A stretch of 64,000 bases of DNA. Source: Clostridia bacterium. GTDB taxonomy: Bacteria; Bacillota; Clostridia; TANB77; CAG-508. The translations under genes were made by a program, and so were the position numbers. Shown here in pieces: positions 49,419-59,418 of this stretch (within the stretch, counting starts at the first letter, position 1; every line of letters begins with the position of its first letter). The stretch lies in assembly GCA_017512025.1 (NCBI GenBank), contig JAFWHH010000009.1, positions 62,001 through 126,000 of the forward strand. Direction: 5' to 3'. Under the pieces are notes generated by a model. The model saw only the letters and a list, made by a program, of their open reading frames with translations. It ran no database searches and had not been told where the DNA came from.

Positions 49419-50609
49419 TTAGATTCTTTTTAATGTTTCTCTTGCTATTACAAGCTCTTCATTTGTTGGGATAACAAATACATTGATTGAAGAATCATCT
49501 GTAGAGATTTTCTCTTCTTCTCCCTTAACTTCATTCTTTGCAGGATCTAACTTAATTCCTAAGAATTCTAAGTTCTTGCATATTCCAGCTCTTCTGTTCT
49601 TTTGGTTTTCACCAACACCAGCTGTAAATACTATGTTGTCTACTCCACCCATTGAAACAATAAATTTAGCAATATATTGAGCAATATTTAAATCATATGC
49701 TTTTAGTGCTAAAGCTGCTCTTTCATTTCCATTTAGGAATTCTGCTTCAACATCTCTTACGTCTGGAGCTACACCAGAAATACCAAATAATCCTGATTCT
49801 TTATTTAGAATCTTATCCATTTCTTCTGGTTTAATATTTTCTTTCTTCATTAAGTATGTAACTATAGATGGATCTAAATCACCACTTCTAGCACACATCA
49901 TGATTCCTCCAAGTGGAGTTAATCCCATACTTGTATCTACTGACTTACCACCATCAACAGCACATAAACTTGCACCTTGTCCGATGTGGCATACGATTGT
50001 TTTTAATTCTTCTACTGGTTTTCCAACTATTTCAGCAACTCTTTGTGATACATAGTAGTGAGATGTTCCATGGAATCCATATTTTCTTATCTTATAATCT
50101 CTATAATAGTGATATGGAATTGGGAATAAATATCTTTCTTCTGGAATTGTTTTGTGGAATCCATTATCAAATACAGCAACCATTGGAGTATTTGGCATTA
50201 ATGCTTTACATGCTTCCATACCCATAGCAGCAGCCATGTTATGAACTGGAGCTAAATCAGCAACTTCTTTAACACCTGCAATTACACTATCATCAATTCT
50301 TACTGGATCTGTATATTTTTCAGCACCTTGTACAACTCTGTGTCCTACTCCACCAATTTCATCTAAGCTACTAACAACAGCATATTCTGTATTTGTTAAT
50401 TGTTCAATAATGAACTCTAGAGCTTCTTTATGAGTTGGAGCTGGGTGTTCCATTCTGTATTTTTCTCCATTTACTTTATGAGTAATAAAAGAAACTTCTG
50501 GCTCTCCTATTCTCTCATAATTTCCTTTTGCAATTACTTCTTCATTATCCATGTTTATTAACTGGTATTTTAATGAAGAGCTTCCGCAGTTTAATACTAA
50601 AATTTTCAT
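49419..50609 (-). CDS. ackA: Acetate kinase, second copy
   Basis: 396 residues. KILVLNCGSSSLKYQLIN at the start, HRVVQGAEKY, YGFHGTSHYYVSQRVAEI (catalytic His-Gly-Thr-Ser), CHIGQGASLCAVDGGKSVDT, TPLGGIMMCARSGDLDP and FTAGVGENQ, all acetate kinase motifs. It interconverts acetate + ATP and acetyl phosphate. It follows another acetate kinase by 35 bases. In motif HIGQGAS the usual HLGNG/HLGxG Leu is Ile, and GGIMMCARSGD replaces the usual GxxMGTRxGD, so the two copies have diverged in substrate-loop residues; this copy may prefer another short-chain acid. Confidence 0.92.
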   Translation of the reverse strand: MKILVLNCGSSSLKYQLINMDNEEVIAKGNYERIGEPEVSFITHKVNGEKYRMEHPAPTHKEALEFIIEQLTNTEYAVVSSLDEIGGVGHRVVQGAEKYTDPVRIDDSVIAGVKEVADLAPVHNMAAAMGMEACKALMPNTPMVAVFDNGFHKTIPEERYLFPIPYHYYRDYKIRKYGFHGTSHYYVSQRVAEIVGKPVEELKTIVCHIGQGASLCAVDGGKSVDTSMGLTPLGGIMMCARSGDLDPSIVTYLMKKENIKPEEMDKILNKESGLFGISGVAPDVRDVEAEFLNGNERAALALKAYDLNIAQYIAKFIVSMGGVDNIVFTAGVGENQKNRRAGICKNLEFLGIKLDPAKNEVKGEEEKISTDDSSINVFVIPTNEELVIARETLKRI

Positions 50610-50644
50610 GATAAAATCTCCTTTACATTTTTATTTTGCATTTA

Positions 50645-51835
50645 TTATTTTGTTAATTTAGCAGTTTCACGTGCTATTAATAATTCTTCATTTGTTGGTA
50701 TTACATATACTTTTACCTTTGAATCGTTTGCAGATATTTCTGCTTCTTGGTTTCTAATTTGATTCTTTTCATAATCAATTTGAACACCAAAGAATTTTAG
50801 GTAATCGCATATTTGTCTTCTTGATAATGGACCTTTTTCTCCAACTCCGGCAGTAAATGTTAATACATCAAAACCACCCATTGAAACTGCATATTTAGCA
50901 ACATATTGAGCAACTTGGTATGCAAAGTTTTCAAGAGCCATCTTAGCATTTTTATCCCCATCATTTGCTTCTGCTTCAATATCTCTAAAATCTACAGATA
51001 CTTCTGATATACCATAAACACCAGATTTTTTATTTAAGATTTCATCCATTTCTTCAACTGTATGGTTTCTATATTTAGCAATATAAGTTACAACTGATGG
51101 ATCTAAGTCACCTGAACGTGTTCCCATTGGAATACCTCCAAGTGGTGTGAATCCCATACTTGTATCAACTGATTCACCATACTTAATTGCACATACACTA
51201 GCACCTTGTCCAAGATGACAGTTAATGATTTTTAAATCTTTAATATCTTTTCCCATTACCTCTGCAACTCTGTGTGAAACAAATTCGTGAGATGTACCAT
51301 GGAATCCATATCTACGAATTTTATATTTCTCGTAGTATTTGTATGGTATTGGATAAATATATGTCTCTGGTGGCATTGTTTGATGGAATGCTGTATCAAA
51401 TACAACAACATTCTTCTTACTAGGCATAACAGCCATACAAGCTTTAATTCCTAGTATAGCAGCTGGATTGTGAAGTGGAGCAAGCTCTATACTATCTTCT
51501 AGACCTTTCATAACCTCATCATCAACTAATGCTGGCTTTGTAAATTTTTCTCCTCCATGAACTATTCTATGTCCAATAGCATCTATTTCATCTGGATCAC
51601 TAATAACTCCATAAACGCTATTTTGTAATGTCTTTAAAACAAATCTAATTGCTTTCTCGTGATTAGAAACTGGTTTCTCAAAAGAACGTTTCATATCAGC
51701 AACTTTGTGTGTTAGAAAAGAATTGTATTGACCAATTCTTTCGAAATTTCCTTTAGCTAAAACTTCTTCTGTTTCCATATCTATAAGCTGATACTTAAGT
51801 GAAGAGCTTCCGCTATTAAGTACAAGTACCTTCAT
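50645..51835 (-). CDS. ackA: Acetate kinase, first copy
   Basis: 396 residues with the canonical motifs: KVLVLNSGSSSLKYQLID, HRIVHGGEKF, YGFHGTSHEFVSHRVAEV, NCHLGQGASVCAIKYGESVD, TPLGGIPMGTRSGDLDPSVV and FTAGVGEKG. Start at 51835 behind GGGAGGAATACT. Directly downstream of pta (22-base gap), so pta and this copy form the standard acetyl-CoA to acetate route, yielding ATP by substrate-level phosphorylation. Confidence 0.95.
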   Translation of the reverse strand: MKVLVLNSGSSSLKYQLIDMETEEVLAKGNFERIGQYNSFLTHKVADMKRSFEKPVSNHEKAIRFVLKTLQNSVYGVISDPDEIDAIGHRIVHGGEKFTKPALVDDEVMKGLEDSIELAPLHNPAAILGIKACMAVMPSKKNVVVFDTAFHQTMPPETYIYPIPYKYYEKYKIRRYGFHGTSHEFVSHRVAEVMGKDIKDLKIINCHLGQGASVCAIKYGESVDTSMGFTPLGGIPMGTRSGDLDPSVVTYIAKYRNHTVEEMDEILNKKSGVYGISEVSVDFRDIEAEANDGDKNAKMALENFAYQVAQYVAKYAVSMGGFDVLTFTAGVGEKGPLSRRQICDYLKFFGVQIDYEKNQIRNQEAEISANDSKVKVYVIPTNEELLIARETAKLTK

Positions 51836-51857
51836 AGTATTCCTCCCTTTTGCTTGA

Positions 51858-52853
51858 TTAAGATTGTGCTTGAACAGCTGTAATAGCAATTACTCCCACG
51901 ATGTCATCACTTGAACATCCTCTTGATAAATCGTTAACTGGCTTTGCTATACCTTGGCATAATGGACCATAGGCTTCTGCCTTTGCTAATCTTTGTACTA
52001 ATTTATAACCAATATTTCCAGCATCTAAATCTGGGAATATAAGTGTATTTGCTTTTCCTGCTACTGGGCTACCAGGAGCTTTTGATGCAGCTATCTCTGG
52101 TATAATTGCAGCATCTAATTGTAATTCTCCATCACATATTAAGTCCGGAGCTTTTTCTTTTAGTAATTTAGTTGCTTCAACAACTTTCTCTGTTAATGGT
52201 GACGTAGCACTTCCATATGTAGAATATGAAAGCATTGCAACTTTTGATTCTACACCAACTAATTGCTCAAAACTTTTAGCTGAAGAAATAGCAATCTCTG
52301 CTAAACTATCAGCATCTGGATATTCATTAAGACCACTATCTGAGAAGATAAATGTTCCTTTTTCTCCATATTCACAATCCGGTACACACATTACAAAGAA
52401 TGCAGATACAAGTTTTGTATCAGGAGCTGTCTTTAATATTTGAAGTGCTGGTCTTAATGTATTTGATGTTGAGTGGCATGCACCAGATACTAATCCATCT
52501 GCAAAACCTGCTTTAACCATCATCATACCATAATATGTCTCATCCTTAAGAGTTTCTCTGGCTTTTTCTGGAGTCATTCCTTTAAGCTTTCTTAACTCAT
52601 AAAATTGATTAACTAGCTCTTCATATTTGCTATCTAATACTGGAGTTACAATTTTTACTCCATCTATATCAACATTGTTCTCCTTTGCAAGATTTAATAT
52701 CTCTTCCCTATCTCCTAGAACAATTACATCTGCAAATCCTTCCTTACGAACCTTTTCAACAGCCTGCAATGTTCTAACATCATTTCCCTCAGGTAAAACA
52801 ATAGTTTTAATGTCCTTTTTCGCTTTCTTTTTCATTGATTCGATAAAAGTCAT
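51858..52853 (-). CDS. pta: Phosphate acetyltransferase
   Basis: 331 residues, the short Pta form. TIVLPEGNDVRTLQAVEKV, KAGFADGLVSGACHSTSNTL, FIFSDSGLNEYPDADSLAEI, MLSYSTYGSATSPLTEKVVE, LICDGELQLDAAIIPEIAAS, GKANTLIFPDLDAGNIGYKL are all typical of the family. It converts acetyl-CoA and phosphate to acetyl phosphate. First gene of a pta-ackA-ackA unit; ATG at 52853 behind AAAGGAGTGAATTAT. Confidence 0.95.
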   Translation of the reverse strand: MTFIESMKKKAKKDIKTIVLPEGNDVRTLQAVEKVRKEGFADVIVLGDREEILNLAKENNVDIDGVKIVTPVLDSKYEELVNQFYELRKLKGMTPEKARETLKDETYYGMMMVKAGFADGLVSGACHSTSNTLRPALQILKTAPDTKLVSAFFVMCVPDCEYGEKGTFIFSDSGLNEYPDADSLAEIAISSAKSFEQLVGVESKVAMLSYSTYGSATSPLTEKVVEATKLLKEKAPDLICDGELQLDAAIIPEIAASKAPGSPVAGKANTLIFPDLDAGNIGYKLVQRLAKAEAYGPLCQGIAKPVNDLSRGCSSDDIVGVIAITAVQAQS

Positions 52854-52919
52854 ATAATTCACTCCTTTCACGTTGAACCTATTATATAGGTAATTATATA
52901 AAATATCAATAAATATTTA

Positions 52920-54842
52920 TTAGTCTCTTTCTATGTCTCTGCTTCCCATTCCACCAACATTATCTGTGGTTTCATTTGAATCACCTTTAGTAGATTCTTG
53001 CTCTATTTCTTCTACTGCAATCTCATATTGCTCCTGATAAGATTGGTCCATTTCTGGTGTTATCTCAATACCAACAAAGAATCCGTTTACTGCAAATTGT
53101 GATATTTTTTCATATGTATTAAAGTAAACGATTGGATTTTGATGCTCGTTTGAATAATATGTTCTTGGAAGAACAAATCTATATTCCCCCATTGGAATTC
53201 TATATTTCTCGTCTAAATTTTCTACGCTTTCTTCTAAAGCTTTTCCCATTACACTCCATATAGCACGTCCTTGTGCTGTAGTGTTACTAATTGATCCATG
53301 AGTCTTATCGAATCCATTTATGCTTTCTACAAAACATTCATCTATTTTTTTTCCAAATTTAACCTGATAATAATAATCTAGTAATTCGCATACCTTTTTA
53401 TACTTATCATCTGTGTATTTCATAGCTCTATATCCATATTGATCAGGCTCAGCTCTTAACTCGTCAATATAATCTAATAGTTCTAGAGCATTCTTTTCCA
53501 TTTCATATCTACTACCAGCTCTAGTTAACTCACCACTTGCATTTCTTTCTATCTCAACAAGCGCATTGGTTAAAACAATTTCAGATGGAACTGCCTGATA
53601 TTTTTTTATTGTTTCTTCATCAAGTAAATTAGCTATTAGATAATACACCTTCATACATTGGTCATATCCAACACCATATACAGGAACGTCATATTCATTT
53701 TGAAAATCTTCTTCTTTTAATATTCCTTCATCTACGAGACGTCTCAACATCTCTCTTGTTGCTAACTCATTTGATAATTCCATAGTAAATCTTTTAGAAA
53801 AACTCTTCTGAGATACGTGTAAAAATTCATGAGCTAAAACTGCATAATCACAATTTTCAAAAGAATCAGTTGAATATATCGTTATAGTATTTTCAACAGT
53901 ATCATATTCACCAGCAATATCTGGAGATTTACATTTCTCAGGAGTATATATTACTTTTAGATTTGCTAATCGATCTGCTATGACACTTACATCCATATAT
54001 TGACCAATTTCATCAAAATATGGTCTAAATTTACTAAAGAATATCTTTTCAGCACTAGATAAGTTTTCATTTCGATTTAATGCATCATTAATAATGTTAA
54101 AGCTATATTCTTGTTTCTCTACTTCGTCGTACTTACCCTCTTCGCTTACACTCTTACCATTAAGAAAGCTACTCATTTTATGAAGGTAATCCGTATGGAT
54201 GACACTATCAGATAAACGTGCAAAACAAACTCCAGCTATAATTACTAAAGCAACTATCTTTCCATGTGTAAAAATTGCTCTTTTGATAGTTCCTGGTCCT
54301 TGTTCCGGTTCTTCTGGCTCTTCAGGTTTTTCTTTATCAAAATTTGGATCTTTTGCCCAATCATATATTTCTGGATGCTCTTCTTCAGGATTTTTGCCAT
54401 CCATGTCAAAATATGAATATGCCTGCCAATCATATGGATCTTCATTTTCGCTACGACCAGATCCAAATCCTTCACCATCTTCAGCATATTTTAAACATTG
54501 ATTATTAAATTTATAATTCAAAAGCTCTAAATCTTTTTTGGTTGGTGTTACTCTTTTTTTCTCAATAATCTCATACCAGAAATATAATTGCTTTTCTACA
54601 TCATATAAAGTTTCAAAAAACTTGCCATTATATTTTCTTAATCCCAAATTAATAGCTTTTTCTTTATCAACTATTAATGAGTTATATACATCATAAAATA
54701 CTTCAAGCTCTTCTTTAGAATAATCGTTAGACATTTCGCCATTTTCGTACTTAAAGAAAACGACTTTCCCATCGTCAAGAGCAATGAAGTATTTTCCATT
54801 ATTGTAGTTATAAATTGCAATTGGATTATATAATCTTTTCAT
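52920..54842 (-). CDS. Membrane-anchored putative zinc metallopeptidase
   Basis: 640 residues. N-terminal 190 residues: a cytoplasmic-looking region with short KYFIALDDGKVVFFK-type strands and an acidic Pro/Glu stretch (EKPEEPEEPEQGPG). One helix (GKIVALVIIAGVCFARLSDS) follows near 200. The outer part includes YAVLAHEFLHVSQKSFSKRF, an HExxH zincin motif near residue 340, then LSNELATREMLRRL, where the downstream Glu fits the gluzincin NExxA/T pattern. C-terminal tail acidic/Gln-rich. The family is unknown to me; a surface or septal peptidase is inferred. Third gene in the window with this cytoplasmic-helix-external enzyme plan. Confidence 0.78.
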   Translation of the reverse strand: MKRLYNPIAIYNYNNGKYFIALDDGKVVFFKYENGEMSNDYSKEELEVFYDVYNSLIVDKEKAINLGLRKYNGKFFETLYDVEKQLYFWYEIIEKKRVTPTKKDLELLNYKFNNQCLKYAEDGEGFGSGRSENEDPYDWQAYSYFDMDGKNPEEEHPEIYDWAKDPNFDKEKPEEPEEPEQGPGTIKRAIFTHGKIVALVIIAGVCFARLSDSVIHTDYLHKMSSFLNGKSVSEEGKYDEVEKQEYSFNIINDALNRNENLSSAEKIFFSKFRPYFDEIGQYMDVSVIADRLANLKVIYTPEKCKSPDIAGEYDTVENTITIYSTDSFENCDYAVLAHEFLHVSQKSFSKRFTMELSNELATREMLRRLVDEGILKEEDFQNEYDVPVYGVGYDQCMKVYYLIANLLDEETIKKYQAVPSEIVLTNALVEIERNASGELTRAGSRYEMEKNALELLDYIDELRAEPDQYGYRAMKYTDDKYKKVCELLDYYYQVKFGKKIDECFVESINGFDKTHGSISNTTAQGRAIWSVMGKALEESVENLDEKYRIPMGEYRFVLPRTYYSNEHQNPIVYFNTYEKISQFAVNGFFVGIEITPEMDQSYQEQYEIAVEEIEQESTKGDSNETTDNVGGMGSRDIERD

Positions 54843-54873
54843 ATCAAAAATCCTTTCAAAATTATCTGGTCAT

Positions 54874-54902
54874 AGTATATAACATTTATATATTTTTTTC
54901 AA
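54874..54902 (-). promoter_or_regulatory. Promoter of the 52920-54842 gene
   Basis: TTGAAA at 54902-54897 and TATACT at 54879-54874, spaced 17; divergent from the LCP promoter. Confidence 0.65.
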
Positions 54903-54915
54903 TTATAATGTTTTT

Positions 54916-54944
54916 TTGACAAATCAATAATTTTATTGTAAACT
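54916..54944 (+). promoter_or_regulatory. Promoter of the LCP gene
   Basis: TTGACA at 54916-54921 and TAAACT at 54939-54944, spaced 17. Confidence 0.65.
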
Positions 54945-55003
54945 ATATGAGATATTTTGTAAACCAATGTGTACACAAATACATATATGAAAGGAGTTTT
55001 ACA

Positions 55004-56059
55004 TTGAAAGAAAAAGAAAACAAGAAAAAAATGAACATTGTATTAAAAATATTTTTAATACTAATTGTAGCAATCTTAATAATTGTTCTATCAACAATAG
55101 CAACAATCTTCTTTTACTTTAATAGCAAACTAAACAAAATTGAATATAGTAATCTAACAAAAAGTGATTTAGATATAGATACGAATATTGACAACGAATT
55201 ATCTGATTATCGTAATATAGCTATTCTTGGTATAGATGCAAGATCTGATACATTTAGTCCTGGTAATAGAAGTGACTGTATCATGATTGTCAGTGTTAAT
55301 AAAAAGACAAACGAAGTAAAAATTGCATCTGTATACAGAGATATGTATTTAGATATAGATAACAGAGGCTTAGATAAAGTAACACACGCTTACTCTTTTG
55401 GAGGACCTCAACTTGCACTAAATACTTTGAACAAGAACTTAGATTTAAATATATCAGAATTTATTGCAATAAACTTTGACTCAGTACGTACAGCTGTCAA
55501 TAGTGTTGGCGGAGTTACAATTGATTTAGATGCATCAGAAGTTAAATATATCAATGGTTATATAAATGGTCTAAATAAACAATTTGGTACATCTTCATCT
55601 AATATAACAAAGCCTGGAACATATACATTAGACGGTGTACAAGCTTTAGCCTATGGTAGAATTAGATATACCGATGGTGGAGATTATAAAAGAACAGAAA
55701 GAATGAGAACTGTTTTACTTGCAGTATTCGATAAAGCGAAAAATAAAGATATTGGAACATTAAACAAATTACTAGATGAAATGCTACCTCATGTATATAC
55801 AAACATCACAAAGAGCCAAATAATGAAAGAAATACCAAAACTTAAATCATACCATGTAGTAAATAATTTTGGCTGGCCAGATGTTGATATGGTTGATGGT
55901 AGATTGATTAATAAAGTCTGGTATGGCGTTCCAGTAGACTTAGAAAAGAGCGTTTCAAAGTTACATGAAGAGCTATTCGGACAAACAAACTATGAACCAT
56001 CTGAAAAAGTTAAATCTATTAGCAATTCAATAAAAGAAAAAGTTCAAAGTCAAAACTAA
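55004..56059 (+). CDS. LytR-CpsA-Psr (LCP) family cell-wall polymer ligase
   Basis: About 351 residues from a TTG at 55004 behind GAAAGGAG; an ATG-started longer frame from 54947 overlaps the promoter's -10 region and is rejected. Lys-rich N-terminus, one helix (IVLKIFLILIVAILIIVLST), then the LCP domain: NIAILGIDARSDTFSPGNRS, DCIMIVSVNKKTNEVKIASV, YRDMYLDI, NFDSVRTAVNSVGGVTIDLD, LDGVQALAYGRIRYTDGGDY, KRTERMRTVLLAVFDKAK (conserved Arg residues). LCP enzymes attach anionic polymers to peptidoglycan on the outer face of the membrane. Confidence 0.93.
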   Translation: MKEKENKKKMNIVLKIFLILIVAILIIVLSTIATIFFYFNSKLNKIEYSNLTKSDLDIDTNIDNELSDYRNIAILGIDARSDTFSPGNRSDCIMIVSVNKKTNEVKIASVYRDMYLDIDNRGLDKVTHAYSFGGPQLALNTLNKNLDLNISEFIAINFDSVRTAVNSVGGVTIDLDASEVKYINGYINGLNKQFGTSSSNITKPGTYTLDGVQALAYGRIRYTDGGDYKRTERMRTVLLAVFDKAKNKDIGTLNKLLDEMLPHVYTNITKSQIMKEIPKLKSYHVVNNFGWPDVDMVDGRLINKVWYGVPVDLEKSVSKLHEELFGQTNYEPSEKVKSISNSIKEKVQSQN

Positions 56060-56071
56060 TTTTTATACATA

Positions 56072-56106
56072 AAAAATAAGAGCTTCCTTGTGGAAGCTCT
56101 TTTATT
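56072..56106. terminator. Terminator between the LCP gene and uppP
   Basis: AGAGCTTCC-TTGT-GGAAGCTCT with T/A runs on both sides, serving two convergent genes. Confidence 0.85.
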
Positions 56107-56134
56107 ATATACATTTTGTTGATTATTTTATCAA

Positions 56135-57055
56135 TTATTTTAAAGCACCTGTAAATCCAATCAATAATACTATAATTCCAAGTACAATTCTGTATATACC
56201 AAATACTTTAAAGTCATGTTTCTTTATGTAGTTCATTAAGAACTTAATTATAAACATTGATACCGCAAATGCTACTATCATTCCTACAATTAGAATTGCA
56301 AATTCTAGACCTGTAAATCCAAATCCAAATTTTACTAGTTTTAATAAACTTGCTCCAAACATTACTGGAACAGCTAAGTAGAATGTAAATTCAGCTGATG
56401 TTTTTCTTGATATTCCTATTAGTAATGCTCCTATGATTGTAGCACCTGATCTTGATACTCCTGGGAATATTGCAGCTAATAATTGAAAACCACCAATTAT
56501 CAATGCATCTTTATATGTTATTTGATTTATATCTGTAACCTTTGGCTCTTTTCCTTTATGCCAGTTTTCTACAACAATAAATGCAATACCAAATACTATT
56601 AATGCAATTGCTACACATGTTGGATTATAAAATAATCTTTCAAATTCTTCATCAAATAATAATCCTATTACTGCAGCTGGTATACATGCCACAAGTATTT
56701 TCCCCCATAGAATTGTTATATTTTTATCCATGTGTGATGCAAGTTTTAGTATTGGATTAAATACTGCAGCTATACCTTTTGTATATCCTTTTTCAGGATT
56801 AGGTATTAGTTTCATTGCTTTAAAATTCTTTGACTTATCTTTTGAGAAAGGCCATATATCCTTGAAGTAAATCGCTACAACTGCTAGTATTGCACCAAGT
56901 TGTATAACTACTTCAAACATCTCAAAAAATCCATCAGAAACACCCTTAAATTGCATAAATGCTTTAAATAATATTAAGTGTCCTGTACTACTTATTGGTA
57001 ACCATTCCGTTATACCTTCAACTATACCGAAAATAATCGCCTTTATTATTTCCAT
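56135..57055 (-). CDS. uppP: Undecaprenyl-diphosphatase UppP (BacA)
   Basis: 306 residues with eight or so membrane helices. The two family motifs are present: GIVEGITEWLPISSTGHLIL (E-x3-E-type catalytic region) and AIFPGVSRSGATIIGALLIG (PGxSRSGAT). The enzyme recycles the lipid carrier by dephosphorylating undecaprenyl diphosphate, and its overproduction gives bacitracin resistance. An insertion near residue 85-105 (NFKAMKLIPNPEKGYTKGIA) makes it slightly longer than average. It is 28 bases downstream of the CPBP gene. Confidence 0.95.
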   Translation of the reverse strand: MEIIKAIIFGIVEGITEWLPISSTGHLILFKAFMQFKGVSDGFFEMFEVVIQLGAILAVVAIYFKDIWPFSKDKSKNFKAMKLIPNPEKGYTKGIAAVFNPILKLASHMDKNITILWGKILVACIPAAVIGLLFDEEFERLFYNPTCVAIALIVFGIAFIVVENWHKGKEPKVTDINQITYKDALIIGGFQLLAAIFPGVSRSGATIIGALLIGISRKTSAEFTFYLAVPVMFGASLLKLVKFGFGFTGLEFAILIVGMIVAFAVSMFIIKFLMNYIKKHDFKVFGIYRIVLGIIVLLIGFTGALK

Positions 57056-57083
57056 TGTTATTCTGCCTCCATTCTTTTGCTTC

Positions 57084-57974
57084 TTATAAAATCATTGCTA
57101 ATACTGTTATAATAACTACTATTATACATGAAATAATATAACCAATATTATTGTATAATTTCTTTTTATCATATTTAGATTCATTTGATATCTCAATATC
57201 CTTTTTAGATGCTTTTATTGGTACAGTTATTATTGCAGCAACTGTTATAAAAATAACAATAACTGATAAAATAATCTGCATAACATCTGTTCCATGCACT
57301 GCTACAAGAGTCGCAATTGATCCCATTAAATTTATTATCATATGAATCAGTATGGAATATTTTATATTATTTGTTTTACATACTACATATGCAAAAACCA
57401 TACCTATAATTGTTGCAAATAATATCTGAGATAAATTCGTATGGAATAAACCAAAAGCAATTCCTGTATATATAATTGCTGTCTTATCTCCATACACTCT
57501 TAACTTCTTTAATAGTAATCCTCTAAACATCAATTCTTCAAATATTGGACCAATAATTGCAACAAATAAAATAAGTGGTATTGGTGTTGAATTCGACATT
57601 ATCTCTTCAACACGATCTGATATTTCATTGTTCATTAAATCCGAAAACATTGTTATGATTTCATTTGTAAAAGTCGCACAGAAAATTCCAAGTCCATACG
57701 CTATAAAAAGATACCACATAAACTTTTTAAAAGTAAGTTTTACTTTAGGTTTTGGTTCAACGTTCTCTACTTTTCTAAGTAATAATTTAACCAATAGAAA
57801 TGAAACAACATATAAAGAAAAAGCGTTAAAAATGTATGTTAGTGTCTCTGTTTCTTCTATGTTTAAATATTTTAACAATAGCTCTATTAGTGTAAATACT
57901 ACTTGAGATGAAAGTACAATTAATCCAAGCGAAAGCCCAAGTTTTCGCTTCTGCTTTAGTATACTTTTATCCAT
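57084..57974 (-). CDS. CPBP family intramembrane glutamic endopeptidase
   Basis: 296 residues with eight predicted helices. The CPBP/Abi motifs are AIIGPIFEELMFRGLLLKKL (EExxxR), IAFGLFHTNLSQILFATIIG (FxxxH) and the late MIINLMGSI (HxxxN-type). Related proteases process CAAX proteins in eukaryotes and serve bacteriocin immunity or signalling in bacteria; the target here is unknown. It lies between tyrS (11 bases) and uppP (28 bases) and therefore is likely under the tyrS T-box. Confidence 0.88.
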   Translation of the reverse strand: MDKSILKQKRKLGLSLGLIVLSSQVVFTLIELLLKYLNIEETETLTYIFNAFSLYVVSFLLVKLLLRKVENVEPKPKVKLTFKKFMWYLFIAYGLGIFCATFTNEIITMFSDLMNNEISDRVEEIMSNSTPIPLILFVAIIGPIFEELMFRGLLLKKLRVYGDKTAIIYTGIAFGLFHTNLSQILFATIIGMVFAYVVCKTNNIKYSILIHMIINLMGSIATLVAVHGTDVMQIILSVIVIFITVAAIITVPIKASKKDIEISNESKYDKKKLYNNIGYIISCIIVVIITVLAMIL

Positions 57975-57985
57975 AAATAAATCTC

Positions 57986-59161
57986 CTATTTAATTTTAAC
58001 AAATTTATTCTTACCAAATTGTACAACTTTAGCAGATGTTAAATCAAGCGTTGCATTAATATCGTTAACTACTTCTGAATCAACTTTAACACCGTTACCT
58101 TGGATAGATCTTCTAGCTTCGCTCTTAGATGCAGCAAATCCTGCTTCTACTAATGCATCACAAAGTTTAACTTCTTTGCTATCAGCTGTGCTTAATGTTA
58201 TCTCTTTGATATCATCTGGAATTCCACCTTTAGCAACTTGAGCATATCTCTCCTCTGCTACTTTAATGAATTCTTCTCCATGATATAATCTAACAATTTC
58301 TTCAGCATATAATCTATGAGCTGCTATTACATCTTCATTAATTAATTTTTGAGCTTCAGCTAAATCAATATTATCTGTTGTTAGCTTGAAGTAATCAAAT
58401 AAAACATCATCCGGAATCTTCATAGCCTTTTCATACATAGACTCTGGAGCTTCATCAATTCCAATGTAATTTCCAAGTGATTTACTCATCTTCTCTTTAC
58501 CATCTAAACCAACTAATAGTGGGAATGTAATTACAACTTGAGGCTCTTGCTCATAATTTCTTTGTAATTCTCTACCAACTAAAAGGTTAAATGTTTGATC
58601 TGTTCCACCAATTTCGATATCAGCATTAATAGCAACAGAATCATATCCTTGCATTAATGGATAGAACATCTCATGCATACTTAATGGTAAATTATTTTCA
58701 TATCTGTTTTTGAAGTCATCTCTTTCAAGAAGTCTTGCAACAGTATATTTACTTGCTAAAGATAAAACATCTTTTAAATCAAGTTTAGATAACCATTCTG
58801 AGTTAAATACAATTTTTGTCTTCTCTGGATCTAATATTTTTGTAACTTGCTTAAAGTATGATTCGCCTGCACTATGTGCTTGTTCATATGTTAAAGCAGG
58901 TCTTGTTTTGCTCTTTCCACTTGGATCACCAATCATAGCTGTGTAATCACCAATGATGAATACAACCTCATGACCCATATCTTGGAAATTCTTAAGAGCT
59001 CTTAAAACAACAGTGTGTCCTAAATGTAAGTCTGGTCTACTTGGATCAGCTCCTAATTTGATTGTTAATTTCTTACCTGATTTAAGTTTCTTCTCTAAAT
59101 CTTCCTCTGAAATAATTTGAACAGCTTTTCTTCTAATTAAATCTAATTCTTCCATACTCAT
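57986..59161 (-). CDS. tyrS: Tyrosyl-tRNA synthetase
   Basis: 391 residues. HIGH motif in [40 protein letters not shown], tyrosine pocket [25 protein letters not shown] in [14 protein letters not shown], and a C-terminal S4 RNA-binding domain ([20 protein letters not shown]). The organisation fits the TyrZ-like class I subgroup. It is preceded by a T-box riboswitch, so transcription rises when tRNA-Tyr is uncharged. The downstream CPBP and uppP genes probably share this control. Confidence 0.96.
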   Translation of the reverse strand: MSMEELDLIRRKAVQIISEEDLEKKLKSGKKLTIKLGADPSRPDLHLGHTVVLRALKNFQDMGHEVVFIIGDYTAMIGDPSGKSKTRPALTYEQAHSAGESYFKQVTKILDPEKTKIVFNSEWLSKLDLKDVLSLASKYTVARLLERDDFKNRYENNLPLSMHEMFYPLMQGYDSVAINADIEIGGTDQTFNLLVGRELQRNYEQEPQVVITFPLLVGLDGKEKMSKSLGNYIGIDEAPESMYEKAMKIPDDVLFDYFKLTTDNIDLAEAQKLINEDVIAAHRLYAEEIVRLYHGEEFIKVAEERYAQVAKGGIPDDIKEITLSTADSKEVKLCDALVEAGFAASKSEARRSIQGNGVKVDSEVVNDINATLDLTSAKVVQFGKNKFVKIK

Positions 59162-59216
59162 TCCTCCTTAATATATTAGTGATGCCACAATGCTTTTTAC
59201 GATTAAGTCTATATAA

Positions 59217-59395
59217 ACAAAAAGAGCTAAATCAATCCGTAAAGGACGATTTAGCTCGTGGTACCACCTTAATTTGCAAATATAAATTTGCCTTATTAGA
59301 TTTTCGTAATCTTTCACGTAACTACTAAAGAATTGTAATTCAATTTTACTCTTGTAATAATTCACACCAACCATTATCTCTCTTTAATCAAAAAA
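59217..59395 (-). promoter_or_regulatory. T-box riboswitch leader of tyrS
   Basis: The T-box core AAGGTGGTACCACG occupies 59270-59257 (minus strand), immediately followed by the terminator GAGCTAAATC-...-GATTTAGCTCTTTTTG (59255-59217). Upstream, GTTGGTGTGAA and a Stem I-like region occur; TAC within GAATTACAATTC (about 59337) is a possible Tyr specifier, but I cannot fix it by eye. The T-box match and terminator are unambiguous. Confidence 0.9.
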
Positions 59396-59418
59396 TAAAA
59401 TCTACTAAGTTTCTCATC

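Noticed and set aside
59168..59374. Minus-strand 68-residue ORF before tyrS
   Set aside because: It lies entirely within the T-box leader RNA and its frame crosses the T-box and terminator.
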